Shown: in pieces, positions 1-7,639 of the stretch
How positions within the stretch are numbered: position 1 is the stretch's first letter
Layout of the letters: the number at the start of each line of letters is the position of its first letter
DNA from: CAZSWR01 sp964610885
GTDB taxonomy: Bacteria > Bacteroidota > Ignavibacteria > Kapaibacteriales > UBA2268
Direction: 5' to 3'
Assembly: GCA_964610885.1 (NCBI GenBank)
Contig: CAZSWR010000014.1
Coordinates: forward strand, 1-51,011
Length of the DNA: 51,011 bases
Made by a program: the position numbers and the translations under genes
The notes under the pieces: generated by a model
What the model was told of the DNA's origin: nothing
The model's input: only the letters and a program-made list of their open reading frames with translations
The model's database searches: none

Positions 1-2
1 CC

Positions 3-134
3 TTAGGCCGAAAGTACGATGAGCAAATAATTTCGGGATATGCCGTTGATTTGTTGAAATTTATTGATATATTTGATTTTGAGAAGATTGTTGCTTTTGT
101 GAATAGTTTTCATGAAGTCTTTATTGAAGAGTAA
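3..134 (+). CDS. C-terminal tail of a protein cut by the window edge, possibly a signalling kinase
   Basis: An open frame enters from the left edge and ends at TAA 132-134, giving 43 residues with no start inside the window. The tail reads like an amphipathic helix pair (GRKYDEQIISGY, then DIFDFEKIVAF). This resembles helical tails found at the end of some hybrid histidine kinases, but it is too short to prove a family. It ends only 9 bases before the next gene, on the same strand, so it is probably the upstream member of the same signalling cluster. Function is inferred from position and helix pattern only. Confidence 0.5.
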   Translation, partial: LGRKYDEQIISGYAVDLLKFIDIFDFEKIVAFVNSFHEVFIEE

Positions 135-143
135 CTGAGCGAA

Positions 144-1409
144 ATGCAGGAAAACTACGAGAATATGTCTGGCGGCTCCGCCTATACCCTTTTAATTGTT
201 GAAAATGGCTTGACAACCCGCCGATTAATCGGTGGATACCTCAAGGAGCAGGGCCTCGATTTTCAATGTGCTTCCTCAGGCGCCGAGGCTTTGGAGTCTG
301 CTCTGAACCATCCGCCCGACCTGATTCTACTCGATATTTCCCTTCCGGATATGGACGGATTCGAGCTTTGCAGGCTGCTCAAATCAGAGTCCAGCACGAT
401 CGATATTCCCGTCATTTTCCTAACCGGCAGGGTCGATACAAAAGATATCCTGCTCGGGTTCGATACCGGCGCGGTCGATTTCATCACGAAACCGTTCAAA
501 CCCGCCGAATTAATCGCCCGCATCTACACGCACCTCGAGCTGAAACGCTCCAAAGAACTGTTGCTGGAACAAAATAGCAAACTTGAAAACTATATTAACG
601 AGCTTAGGCTCTCTCGCGACCTGACCGAGGAATACTCCAACAAGGTGATCGACCTGATGAGCGACCTGATGGAACGCGAAGAGCAGCTCAAGCAGGCTAA
701 CGGGCAAAAGGACAAATTCCTTTCGATCGTGGCCCACGACCTTAAGAATCCGATTGGTGCATTCCTTAACCTTTCCGAATTGCTTGTCCGCGATTTCGAC
801 ACTTTGGAGATCGCAGAGGTCAAAGAAATGGTTGGAGACATAAGCGACGCATCGAAACAGCTCTTCTCGTTGCTCGAGAATCTGCTCGAATGGTCCCGCT
901 CGCAAACCGGAAGAATCCAGTTCAATCCGCACACCGTAGATTTGAACGAAATCACGTCCGGCGTCCTGTACATACTACAATTGAATGCTAATGCGAAAAA
1001 TATAGCCTTGGTTAACGAAGTGCCCCCTGAAAGCTACGTCCACGCGGACGACAACATGATCCGAACCGTCATCAGGAACTTGGCCAGCAATGCCGTGAAG
1101 TTCACTCCGTCCGGCGGCACGATCACTGTCTATGCGAAAAGATTTGAACACTATTTCGAGATGGGGATCCGCGACACAGGCGTCGGAATTTCGCAAGAAA
1201 ATATTAACAAATTGTTCAGGATTGATACTACTTTCCGCGGCGTTGGCACAGCAAACGAGAAAGGTACAGGCCTTGGATTGATTCTCTGCAAAGAATTCAT
1301 CAACAAACACGAGGGCGATATTTGGGTGGAAAGCACCGAAGGCAAGGGAAGTACGTTTATTTTCACTATTCCGATCGGAGAGATTGATCTGGGTATCTAT
1401 GGAGACTAA
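144..1409 (+). CDS. Receiver-histidine kinase (REC-HisKA-HATPase), first of three
   Basis: Cytoplasmic 421-aa signalling protein with no membrane segment. An N-terminal receiver (about residues 14-130) has the phospho-acceptor Asp64 in LILLDISLPDMDGF, Thr94 and Lys116. A coiled linker (about 135-190) follows, then the HisKA dimerisation domain with the H-box SIVAHDLKNP (His198) and an ATPase domain with N-box NLASNAVKFT and G-boxes DTGVGIS and GTGLGL. The acidic pocket that is usually Asp-Asp reads Glu-Asn (LLIVENG), so Mg binding may differ from the two paralogues that follow. Receiver-first kinases are usually controlled by phosphorylation of the receiver by an upstream kinase. It starts at ATG 144 with a weak ribosome site and runs into the next gene with an 11-base overlap, suggesting coupled translation. 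The signal is unknown. Confidence 0.92.
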   Translation: MQENYENMSGGSAYTLLIVENGLTTRRLIGGYLKEQGLDFQCASSGAEALESALNHPPDLILLDISLPDMDGFELCRLLKSESSTIDIPVIFLTGRVDTKDILLGFDTGAVDFITKPFKPAELIARIYTHLELKRSKELLLEQNSKLENYINELRLSRDLTEEYSNKVIDLMSDLMEREEQLKQANGQKDKFLSIVAHDLKNPIGAFLNLSELLVRDFDTLEIAEVKEMVGDISDASKQLFSLLENLLEWSRSQTGRIQFNPHTVDLNEITSGVLYILQLNANAKNIALVNEVPPESYVHADDNMIRTVIRNLASNAVKFTPSGGTITVYAKRFEHYFEMGIRDTGVGISQENINKLFRIDTTFRGVGTANEKGTGLGLILCKEFINKHEGDIWVESTEGKGSTFIFTIPIGEIDLGIYGD

Positions 1410-3477
1410 AGTTTTTTCGGAAGACAACGTTACTGTGCTGATCGTCGATGACCAGCCCCAAAATCGGAAGTTGATTGCCCGCTACGTGTTCGAAGAGGGG
1501 GCGAATTGTTTGGAAGCGAAGAACGGCACCGAGGCAATAGAGCTTGCCCGCAATGAATCGCCGTCGCTTATCCTGCTGGATATTTCAATGCCGGGCATCG
1601 ACGGATTCGAAACCTGCCGCGAACTTAAAAACCTGCCCGAAACCACGAAGATCCCGATAATTTTCATCACCTGCAAAAACGCGACCGAAGACATCGTCCA
1701 CGGATTCGATCTGGGCGCGTCCGATTATATCGTCAAGCCGTTCAAACCCAAAGAACTCGTCGCCCGAATGCGGGCGCACCTTACGATTAAAATCGCAGGG
1801 GAACTGCTGAACCAAAAGAATAATGAATTGCAAAGGGTGAACGACGAACTGGTCGAATCCCGGAAAATGATCTACGACGACGCGGGGAAACTGCTCGCGC
1901 TGAACCAAAAAATGGCCGACAGCGAAGAAAAATTTTCCAAAGCTTTCGACCTCAACCCGTCGCTTATGGCCATTGTCAGCATTGGCGATTACAAATATAT
2001 CGATGCAAATGAATCCTTCCTGAAGGCGCTTAACTTCGAGAAATTCGAAATCGTGGGCAACCTGTTCCAGGATAGCAATATATTTGCTGATAAAACATTC
2101 TATGCGAAGCTCTCGGCCCTGCTTTCGGAGGATCGCCGAGTGAAGAATCATCCGATTGAATTGATTACAAAAAAGCAGAAACGGCTCTACTGCCTGCTTA
2201 GCGCGGAAATAATCAACATGAACTTCCGCGAGTGTTTCCTTGTGGTCTGCCAAGACGTTACGGAGCTGAAAGAGGCCCAAGACGAATTGCGGCTACTCAA
2301 CAAAGAGCTTGAGGACAGGGTGGAGGAACGCACTCGGTTGCTCCAAGAAGAGGTCGAAGTGCGCCGCAGCGCCGAGGAAGCCCTCCGTATGTCGGAAAAG
2401 CTGAAAGATGCCATCCTAACCGGCATGAAGGGTGTGCTGCTCGAGTATGTGGACGCCGATTTGAACGTTATCTGGACAAATTCAGTGGGCGGCGCCGCGC
2501 CGAACGACGATTCAAATGCGCCGGTGCCACATTGTTTCAGCACTTTAGTCGATTGCTCGCAGGAATGCCCCGGTTGCGCTCTGAAGAAATCATTGCGCTC
2601 CGGCCGCCGCGAAGAGGGCGAGATCGATCTTCCGGATGGGCGCAGCTTCATTTTGGTTAGCAATCCAATATTGGACGAAAAGGGCAAGGCAATTTCGTTC
2701 GTCCATTCCGGCTACGACGTAACAGTGCTCAAAAATGCGCAGAAAGAAATCTTAGATGCGAAGGAAAAGGCCGAAGAGGTTAGCCGGTTCAAGTCCATGC
2801 TGCTCTCGAACCTGAAGCACGAACTTCGCACGCCGCTCAACGGGATTCTCGGATTCTCCGATATTCTCTACGACGAACTCGAGAACAAAGAATATAAGGA
2901 TATGGCCAACCTAATTCGATACTCTGGCCAGCGCCTTTTGAACACTATTGAATCGATTCTGCATCTGTCGAAAGTGGAATCGAACCTGATTAAATTGCAA
3001 TTGGAACCGATACACCTTTCGCAATTTATGAAATTCCAACTTGCCAAGTATTTGCACCCGGCAGAGGAGCGGGGCCTTGCGTTTGAATACGTCCGAAAGG
3101 ACTACAAAGTCTATGCGAACCTCGATAAGTTCTTGCTTATGCAATCAATTAATTATTTAGTTGACAATGCAATCAAATTTACTCACGCCGGATTCGTCCG
3201 TGTTATTGTCGATACCGAGATTATTGACAACAAGAAATACGCTGTAATTCATGTGCAAGACTCGGGTATCGGAATCGAAGAGGGCAAGATGATGAGGATC
3301 TTCGATGATTTCTATCAGGCCGAGGAAACCCTTGCCCGCCAATACGAAGGAAGCGGCGTCGGGCTGTCGTTGGCCAAGAAAATGGTAGAACTAATGGGCG
3401 GTTCGATCCGCGTGGAAAGCGAAGTTGGGAAGGGCAGCACTTTCTCGATCAATTTCCCAGCTCTCGAAATGTTTTGA
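1399..3477 (+). CDS. Receiver-PAS-PAS histidine kinase with a Cys-cluster PAS domain, second of three
   Basis: 692-aa soluble kinase. Domains in order: receiver (about 10-130, LIVDDQPQN, phospho-acceptor Asp61, Lys113); coiled segment; PAS 1 (about 175-290); coiled coil (about 290-335, KELEDRVEERTRLL); PAS 2 (about 336-446); HisKA with H-box SNLKHELRTPLNG (His474); ATPase with NAIKFT, DSGIGI and GSGVGLSLAKKM. PAS 2 carries four cysteines, Cys379, Cys386, Cys390 and Cys393 (CSQECPGC). Similar clusters occur in other bacterial PAS domains and could bind metal or sense redox state; that is inference. The frame is open from a TTG at 1384, but ATG 1399 places the receiver at the usual distance from the N-terminus, so I chose it. 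The start overlaps the preceding kinase by 11 bases. Confidence 0.92.
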   Translation: METKVFSEDNVTVLIVDDQPQNRKLIARYVFEEGANCLEAKNGTEAIELARNESPSLILLDISMPGIDGFETCRELKNLPETTKIPIIFITCKNATEDIVHGFDLGASDYIVKPFKPKELVARMRAHLTIKIAGELLNQKNNELQRVNDELVESRKMIYDDAGKLLALNQKMADSEEKFSKAFDLNPSLMAIVSIGDYKYIDANESFLKALNFEKFEIVGNLFQDSNIFADKTFYAKLSALLSEDRRVKNHPIELITKKQKRLYCLLSAEIINMNFRECFLVVCQDVTELKEAQDELRLLNKELEDRVEERTRLLQEEVEVRRSAEEALRMSEKLKDAILTGMKGVLLEYVDADLNVIWTNSVGGAAPNDDSNAPVPHCFSTLVDCSQECPGCALKKSLRSGRREEGEIDLPDGRSFILVSNPILDEKGKAISFVHSGYDVTVLKNAQKEILDAKEKAEEVSRFKSMLLSNLKHELRTPLNGILGFSDILYDELENKEYKDMANLIRYSGQRLLNTIESILHLSKVESNLIKLQLEPIHLSQFMKFQLAKYLHPAEERGLAFEYVRKDYKVYANLDKFLLMQSINYLVDNAIKFTHAGFVRVIVDTEIIDNKKYAVIHVQDSGIGIEEGKMMRIFDDFYQAEETLARQYEGSGVGLSLAKKMVELMGGSIRVESEVGKGSTFSINFPALEMF

Positions 3478-3522
3478 TAATTGCTAAAGGATTGATTAAT
3501 AAGGGGTATAGCGTATTAAATA

Positions 3523-4860
3523 ATGGAACTCACGAACCAAAACGAAATCGCCCGGAAGTACAGGCTACTTTTGGTAGACGACCAAGTGCAAAACTTGAAG
3601 GTTTTGGGCCATTATTTGTATGAAAACGGCTATGACTTCGCATTCGCCACCAGCGGCCAACAAGCAATCGAGATGGTCGGCCGCGACCTGCCCGATTTGA
3701 TTCTGCTCGATATTTCCATGCCCGAAATGGATGGTTTCACTGTTTGCCGAAGGCTCAAAGAGATTCCCGAATCCGAGAGCATACCGGTAATTTTCCTGAC
3801 GGCCAAGATCGAAACATCCGACATCGTCAAAGGCTTCGAGGCCGGTGCTGTCGATTATGTTACCAAGCCGTTCAACTCCAAAGAATTGCTTTCGCGCATC
3901 AGCACGCATCTACAGTTGCAAGACTACAGAAAGATGGTTGCCGAACAGAATATGGTATTCGCCGATCAAAACCGCGAACTGGCCGAAACGAATAAACTGC
4001 TCTCTTTGTCCGAAGAATCAAACGCTTCGGAGGCCGAACGACTTAAAATGATGAACGAGCAATTGCTCGCGTCCGAAGAAAAGCTCAAACATACGAATGC
4101 GCAGAAAGATCGCTTTTTTTCCATTATTTCGCATGATTTACGAGGGCCGTTGGGCGCTATTAAGTTGCAATTGGAAATGATTTCCTCGATCGCCGACCAG
4201 CTTTCGAAAGAAGAAATAGTTTCGATGATCCAAACGCTCGAAGAAGCCGCCAACAGGACTTTTGCGCTGCTCGAGAATCTTTTGCATTGGTCGCGCGTGC
4301 AGCAGGGCCGCGAGGAATTCTTGCCCGAAAGCATCGAACTGTCGTCGCTCGTCGAGGATTCCATCTCTCTCCATTCGATCAATTCGCTCAAGAAAGAAAT
4401 TACCATTATCAAAAGGATTCCCGAGGATCTATATGTCCTCTGCGATGGGAATATGATCTCGACAGTGGTGAGGAACCTGCTGTCGAACGCCATCAAATTC
4501 ACTCCCACCGGCGGGCAAATCGTCGTCATGGCCGGAGCGGACGGAGACAACGCCATGGTCAGCGTGGCCGATACGGGCGTGGGTATGGATGAGGAATCAA
4601 TAGAAAAACTGTTTAGGATCGATGTCTCATTCACCATGCCGGGCACAGAAAACGAGAAAGGCACCGGCCTGGGGCTGATTCTGTGCAAGGAATACGTGGA
4701 ACGCAATGGCGGCACAATTTCTGTTTCGAGCACTGTCGGCCTTGGGACCGCTTTCCGATTCACTATTCCGCTTTCAGCCGATGGCCCCAAACCGGGAATC
4801 ATCGACGACGAAATGGACGAAGAACTTGTCGATTCGTACTACACCGCTGTTGGCGAGTAA
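3523..4860 (+). CDS. Receiver-histidine kinase (REC-HisKA-HATPase), third of three
   Basis: 445-aa soluble kinase with the architecture of the gene at 144. The receiver is intact (LLLVDDQVQN, phospho-acceptor Asp63 in LILLDISMPEMDGF, Lys116 in VTKPF). A helical linker (about 130-195) precedes the H-box SIISHDLRGPLGA (His204). The ATPase has NLLSNAIKFTP, DTGVGMD and GTGLGLILCKEY. It shares long near-identical stretches with the first kinase, notably LFRID...ENEKGTGLGLILCKE, so the two are recent paralogues. It adds an acidic tail of about 20 residues (EMDEELVDSYY). ATG 3523 lies 45 bases after the preceding stop with no terminator between, so one transcript for all three is likely. No stand-alone response regulator or effector domain is present, so the output is unknown. 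Confidence 0.92.
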   Translation: MELTNQNEIARKYRLLLVDDQVQNLKVLGHYLYENGYDFAFATSGQQAIEMVGRDLPDLILLDISMPEMDGFTVCRRLKEIPESESIPVIFLTAKIETSDIVKGFEAGAVDYVTKPFNSKELLSRISTHLQLQDYRKMVAEQNMVFADQNRELAETNKLLSLSEESNASEAERLKMMNEQLLASEEKLKHTNAQKDRFFSIISHDLRGPLGAIKLQLEMISSIADQLSKEEIVSMIQTLEEAANRTFALLENLLHWSRVQQGREEFLPESIELSSLVEDSISLHSINSLKKEITIIKRIPEDLYVLCDGNMISTVVRNLLSNAIKFTPTGGQIVVMAGADGDNAMVSVADTGVGMDEESIEKLFRIDVSFTMPGTENEKGTGLGLILCKEYVERNGGTISVSSTVGLGTAFRFTIPLSADGPKPGIIDDEMDEELVDSYYTAVGE

Positions 4861-4908
4861 ATTTCCTGGGTTCGATATTGTTTTCAAGTTAAAATCCCAG
4901 CTTTGGTC

Positions 4909-4928
4909 ATTCCCGCGAAGGCGGGAAT
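4909..4928. repeat. Short REP-like hairpin (ATTCCCGC-GAAG-GCGGGAAT)
   Basis: A perfect 8-bp stem with a GAAG tetraloop sits 49 bases after the third kinase stop. Sequences of this kind recur between genes in many bacterial genomes. It could also help end transcription, but no T-run follows. Confidence 0.55.
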
Positions 4929-4977
4929 CTCATCATCATGCTCTTAGGAGCCTGCCAGAAAAAGTATGAATAGCCAT

Positions 4978-4997
4978 CCCACGGGTTAACCCGTGGG
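4978..4997. repeat. 20-bp palindrome, copy 1
   Basis: CCCACGGGTTAACCCGTGGG is a perfect palindrome. An identical copy lies at 44146-44165. Both copies follow an AGAAA(AA)GTAT stretch about 20 bases upstream, so the shared unit is larger than the palindrome and is probably a dispersed repeat. Confidence 0.75.
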
Positions 4998-5159
4998 TTC
5001 GAGCATCACCCTATCTCTAATATTGTCAGTGTTTTACGCTAATCTTTTCTTCAGCCCCCTTTGGCAAAGATGGTTGGTGGATTTGCCGATATATCAATGG
5101 TTTACAGCCAATCACGCAATGGGTTGAAATCCTTATTGCAAATTTTGTATTATTTAAGC

Positions 5160-5208
5160 AAAAACCAATAAGCACCAAAGGCCTGCGTTCTCGCGCAAGC
5201 CTTTGGTG
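5160..5208 (-). terminator. Rho-independent terminator of the SPFH gene
   Basis: On the minus strand, CACCAAAGGC pairs with GCCTTTGGTG (5199-5208 with 5173-5182). An inner TGCG/CGCA stem (5194-5197 with 5184-5187) closes a CGAGAA loop. The stem is followed by TTATTGGTTTTT. It lies about 25 bases after the SPFH stop codon. Confidence 0.8.
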
Positions 5209-5232
5209 TATTTGTAGCACTGGGGCAATGGA

Positions 5233-6198
5233 TTATGCCTTGGCCTCATCTTTTTTGTCTGTGAAAAGTTCCTTGACGGCGCCGAGCGATCCCATGATGT
5301 TGCTGGACTCGAACGGGAGGAAGACGATTTTCTGCGAGTTGGCAGAAATGTCTTTGAGCGATTCGAGGTATTTCATTGCGATCATGTATCCGGCAGGGTC
5401 GTTCGAGGTGGCCGTGAGCGAATCGGTGATGACGCGGATTGCATCGCTCTCGGCCTTTGCCACCGTGAGGCGGGCTTCGGCGGCGCCTTCTGCTCCGAGG
5501 ATAACAGAACGTTTCTTGCCCTCTGCTTCCAGAATTGCGGATTCTTTCTGGCCCTCAGCCGAAACGATTGCCGATTGTTTCTGGCCCTCGGCGCGGAGGA
5601 TTGCGGATTGTTTTTCGCCCTCGGCCAGCAGGATCGATGCGCGGCGATTACGTTCGGCGGTCATCTGTTTTTCCATCGTGAGGCGAATGTCTTCGGGCGG
5701 AATCACGTTCCGAAGTTCCACGCGAATCACTTTGACGCCCCATTTGTCCGTAGCGGCGTCCAGAGTGCCGCGAAGTTTGGCATTAATCGTTTCGCGGCCC
5801 GAGAGTGTGTGGTCCAGATCCAATTCGCCGATAACGGCACGCAGCGTGCTGACGGTGAGCTGTTGGATACCGATGCGTGTGTTGTAAATTTCGTAAACTG
5901 CTTTGATCGGATCGACGATTTGCCAATAGACGACGCAATCGACCTCCATGGTAACGTTGTCCCGAGTGATAACAGCTTGGGGCGGTATGTCGATAAGTTG
6001 TTCGCGAAGGTCCAGCGAGGCGCGAACCTTGTCCAGGAAGGGCATAATCACGTTCAGGCCCGATTCGGCCACGCGGTGGAATCGGCCCACGCGCTCGATT
6101 ATTTTCACAGTTGCCTGCGAAACCAATTTGATGCTGCTGGCAAGCAAAATGATTACAAAAAACACTATTGCCAATACTACAGCCACTGATACATCCAT
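5233..6198 (-). CDS. SPFH/band-7 domain membrane protein (paraslipin/QmcA type)
   Basis: 321 aa with one N-terminal membrane anchor (about residues 4-22). A band-7/SPFH domain follows (about 25-180: VKIIERVGRFHRVAESGLN, LDLREQLIDIPPQ, VIRVELRNVIPPEDI). The coiled coil has a visible internal repeat: four 11-residue units of the type AEGxKxSAILx at 192-235. Family members form large oligomeric cages in the inner membrane and influence proteases or membrane microdomains. They are often paired with an NfeD protein, but none is adjacent here. The C-terminal part (about 265-300, NDPAGYMIAMKYLESL and KIVFLPFESSNIMGSL) matches the usual paraslipin ending. ATG 6198 is the first start ahead of the anchor. 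It is transcribed alone and ends at the terminator at 5160-5208. Confidence 0.9.
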   Translation of the reverse strand: MDVSVAVVLAIVFFVIILLASSIKLVSQATVKIIERVGRFHRVAESGLNVIMPFLDKVRASLDLREQLIDIPPQAVITRDNVTMEVDCVVYWQIVDPIKAVYEIYNTRIGIQQLTVSTLRAVIGELDLDHTLSGRETINAKLRGTLDAATDKWGVKVIRVELRNVIPPEDIRLTMEKQMTAERNRRASILLAEGEKQSAILRAEGQKQSAIVSAEGQKESAILEAEGKKRSVILGAEGAAEARLTVAKAESDAIRVITDSLTATSNDPAGYMIAMKYLESLKDISANSQKIVFLPFESSNIMGSLGAVKELFTDKKDEAKA

Positions 6199-6305
6199 AG
6201 CGACTCCGAAAAATGAAAGAAATTATAATAAATGAACTCTTTGTCGGTCTAAATTAAATGAATTTTGTTTACTAAGCAAAGTTTTTTTTTCAGCCAGACA
6301 ATGAG

Positions 6306-6313
6306 TAATTTTG
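6306..6313 (+). promoter_or_regulatory. Candidate Bacteroidota-type -7 element before the pterin genes
   Basis: TAATTTTG matches the TAnnTTTG -7 consensus of Bacteroidota housekeeping promoters, 24 bases before ATG 6337. An AAAGGA ribosome site lies between them. I could not find a matching TTTG at -33, so this is tentative. Confidence 0.35.
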
Positions 6314-6336
6314 TATATTGTTAAAGGATATATACT

Positions 6337-6747
6337 ATGTTGTATGTAACAAAACGAGTTTCCTTCTCCGCGGCGCACCGCCTGCACAATCCCGAGCTGA
6401 GCGCGGAAGAAAACTGCGCAATATACGACAAATGCAACAACTACAACGGCCACGGGCACAATTACATTTTGGACGTAACGGTGGCCGGCGAGCCTGACGC
6501 GCGCTCCGGGTATGTGATCGACCTTAAATTGCTGAAAAGGATTATAGTTGACGAGATCGTGAGCAAGGTGGACCACAAGCACCTGAACTACGACGTCGAA
6601 TTTCTTTCCGGCACCATCCCGACCGTGGAGAACCTTGCAATTGCATTTTGGAATATTTTGGAGCCAAAGATGCCTTCGGGCCGGCTTTACCACATTCGCC
6701 TGTACGAAACCGAGACCAGTTGGCTCGATTACTACGGCAAAGAATGA
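6337..6747 (+). CDS. 6-pyruvoyl-tetrahydropterin synthase / QueD family enzyme
   Basis: 136 aa, the normal length for the family. Zinc ligands are His14 (AAHRL), His39 and His41 (GHGHNY). The catalytic triad is Cys33 (KCNNYNGHGH), Asp79 and His80 (VDHKHLN). The pterin-anchoring Glu is Glu124 (YETETSW). The spacing CNNxNGHGHNY is that of the tetrahydropterin-synthase type rather than E. coli QueD (CxxxHGH). The family converts 7,8-dihydroneopterin triphosphate to 6-pyruvoyl-tetrahydropterin or to 6-carboxy-tetrahydropterin for queuosine; sequence alone does not decide which. AAAGGA precedes ATG 6337 at good spacing. The gene for GTP cyclohydrolase I, which makes its substrate, follows 54 bases downstream, so the two very likely form one pathway unit. 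Confidence 0.9.
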   Translation: MLYVTKRVSFSAAHRLHNPELSAEENCAIYDKCNNYNGHGHNYILDVTVAGEPDARSGYVIDLKLLKRIIVDEIVSKVDHKHLNYDVEFLSGTIPTVENLAIAFWNILEPKMPSGRLYHIRLYETETSWLDYYGKE

Positions 6748-6801
6748 TATAAGATTTCGCAAAAAATTCAAATACTTCAAGATAATTTTCGGACAAGAAA
6801 A

Positions 6802-7545
6802 ATGATCAATGAACCCGCAATAAAGGAATTAGAGAAAAACGCTTTCGTGGAAGACCTCTCGGACGAAGAATTAGACGACGAGTTTAACCCGGTCGAACCG
6901 GAGAATTATCCCACAACGAACCAATACGGCGAAGAGCTTTACGACGCGAACGGCAACCGCCCGCTATCGGCGGACGAACGCCGCGAGATGACTGCCCGTT
7001 TGGAGCAGAAATTCATCGAGGTTATGGAAATCCTCCGAATTTCTCGGAACGACCCCAATAGCACGATAACGCACCGCAGAATCGCCCGCATGTTCGTCAA
7101 CGAGCTGTTCGAGGGCCGTTTCACTCCGCCGCCGAAATGCACCGTGTTCCCGAACCGCAAGAACGTCGATGAGCTGATCATCAGCCGCGGCATCGAGGTG
7201 ATGAGCGTCTGTTCGCACCATTGGCAGCCGATTTCGGGCGTTTGCGCCGTGGGGTACATCCCCGGGGACTACGTGATCGGCCTCTCGAAGATGAGCCGCA
7301 TCGTCGAATGGTTCTCGCGCCGCGGCCAGATCCAAGAGGAGCTTGGCAAGCAAATCGCCGATTATATCGAGAACCTGATACATCCGAAGGCGCTGGGCGT
7401 GGTGATCAAGGGCCGGCACTACTGCATGATTGCCCGCGGCGTGCGCTCCAGCGAAGAGAAATCCGAGATGATTACGTCCGTTATGAAGGGCTACTTGGCC
7501 AAGGACCTGAACCTGCGGAACGAGTTTTTGAAATTGATTGAGTAG
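6802..7545 (+). CDS. folE: GTP cyclohydrolase I
   Basis: 247-aa cytoplasmic enzyme converting GTP to 7,8-dihydroneopterin triphosphate, the entry step to folate and tetrahydropterins. Zinc ligands are Cys137, His140 and Cys208 (SVCSHHWQP and GRHYCM). The substrate-binding block GLSKMSRIVEWFSRRGQIQE (160-179) and ARGVRSS are intact. The usual CEHH is CSHH here, a known variant. The first about 60 residues form an acidic extension (EDLSDEELDDEFNPVEPEN) longer than in E. coli FolE; its role is unknown. It lies directly behind the pyruvoyl-tetrahydropterin-synthase-type gene on the same strand with no terminator between, so the two are probably co-transcribed. ATG 6802 is the first in-frame ATG. 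Confidence 0.95.
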   Translation: MINEPAIKELEKNAFVEDLSDEELDDEFNPVEPENYPTTNQYGEELYDANGNRPLSADERREMTARLEQKFIEVMEILRISRNDPNSTITHRRIARMFVNELFEGRFTPPPKCTVFPNRKNVDELIISRGIEVMSVCSHHWQPISGVCAVGYIPGDYVIGLSKMSRIVEWFSRRGQIQEELGKQIADYIENLIHPKALGVVIKGRHYCMIARGVRSSEEKSEMITSVMKGYLAKDLNLRNEFLKLIE

Positions 7546-7639
7546 TCGCGAACAAATCTGAATTTCATTTTTAAAAATAGCAATCTCAAAAATCAAATAT
7601 GAATTAATTATATAAATCATAGTGCGCATAGGTATCTTG

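Larger units (their letters stand above)
4861..5232. other. Non-coding gap with three hairpin elements
   Basis: This gap lies between the convergent third kinase and the SPFH gene. It holds an ATTCCCGC/GCGGGAAT hairpin (4909-4928), a perfect 20-bp palindrome (4978-4997) and a strong terminator for the SPFH gene (5160-5208). I see no convincing gene in it. Confidence 0.7.

Noticed and set aside
4981..5010. tRNA-like GGTTCGAG segment after the 20-bp palindrome
   Set aside because: Only the T-arm-like bases are present; no acceptor, D or anticodon arms can be formed around it.
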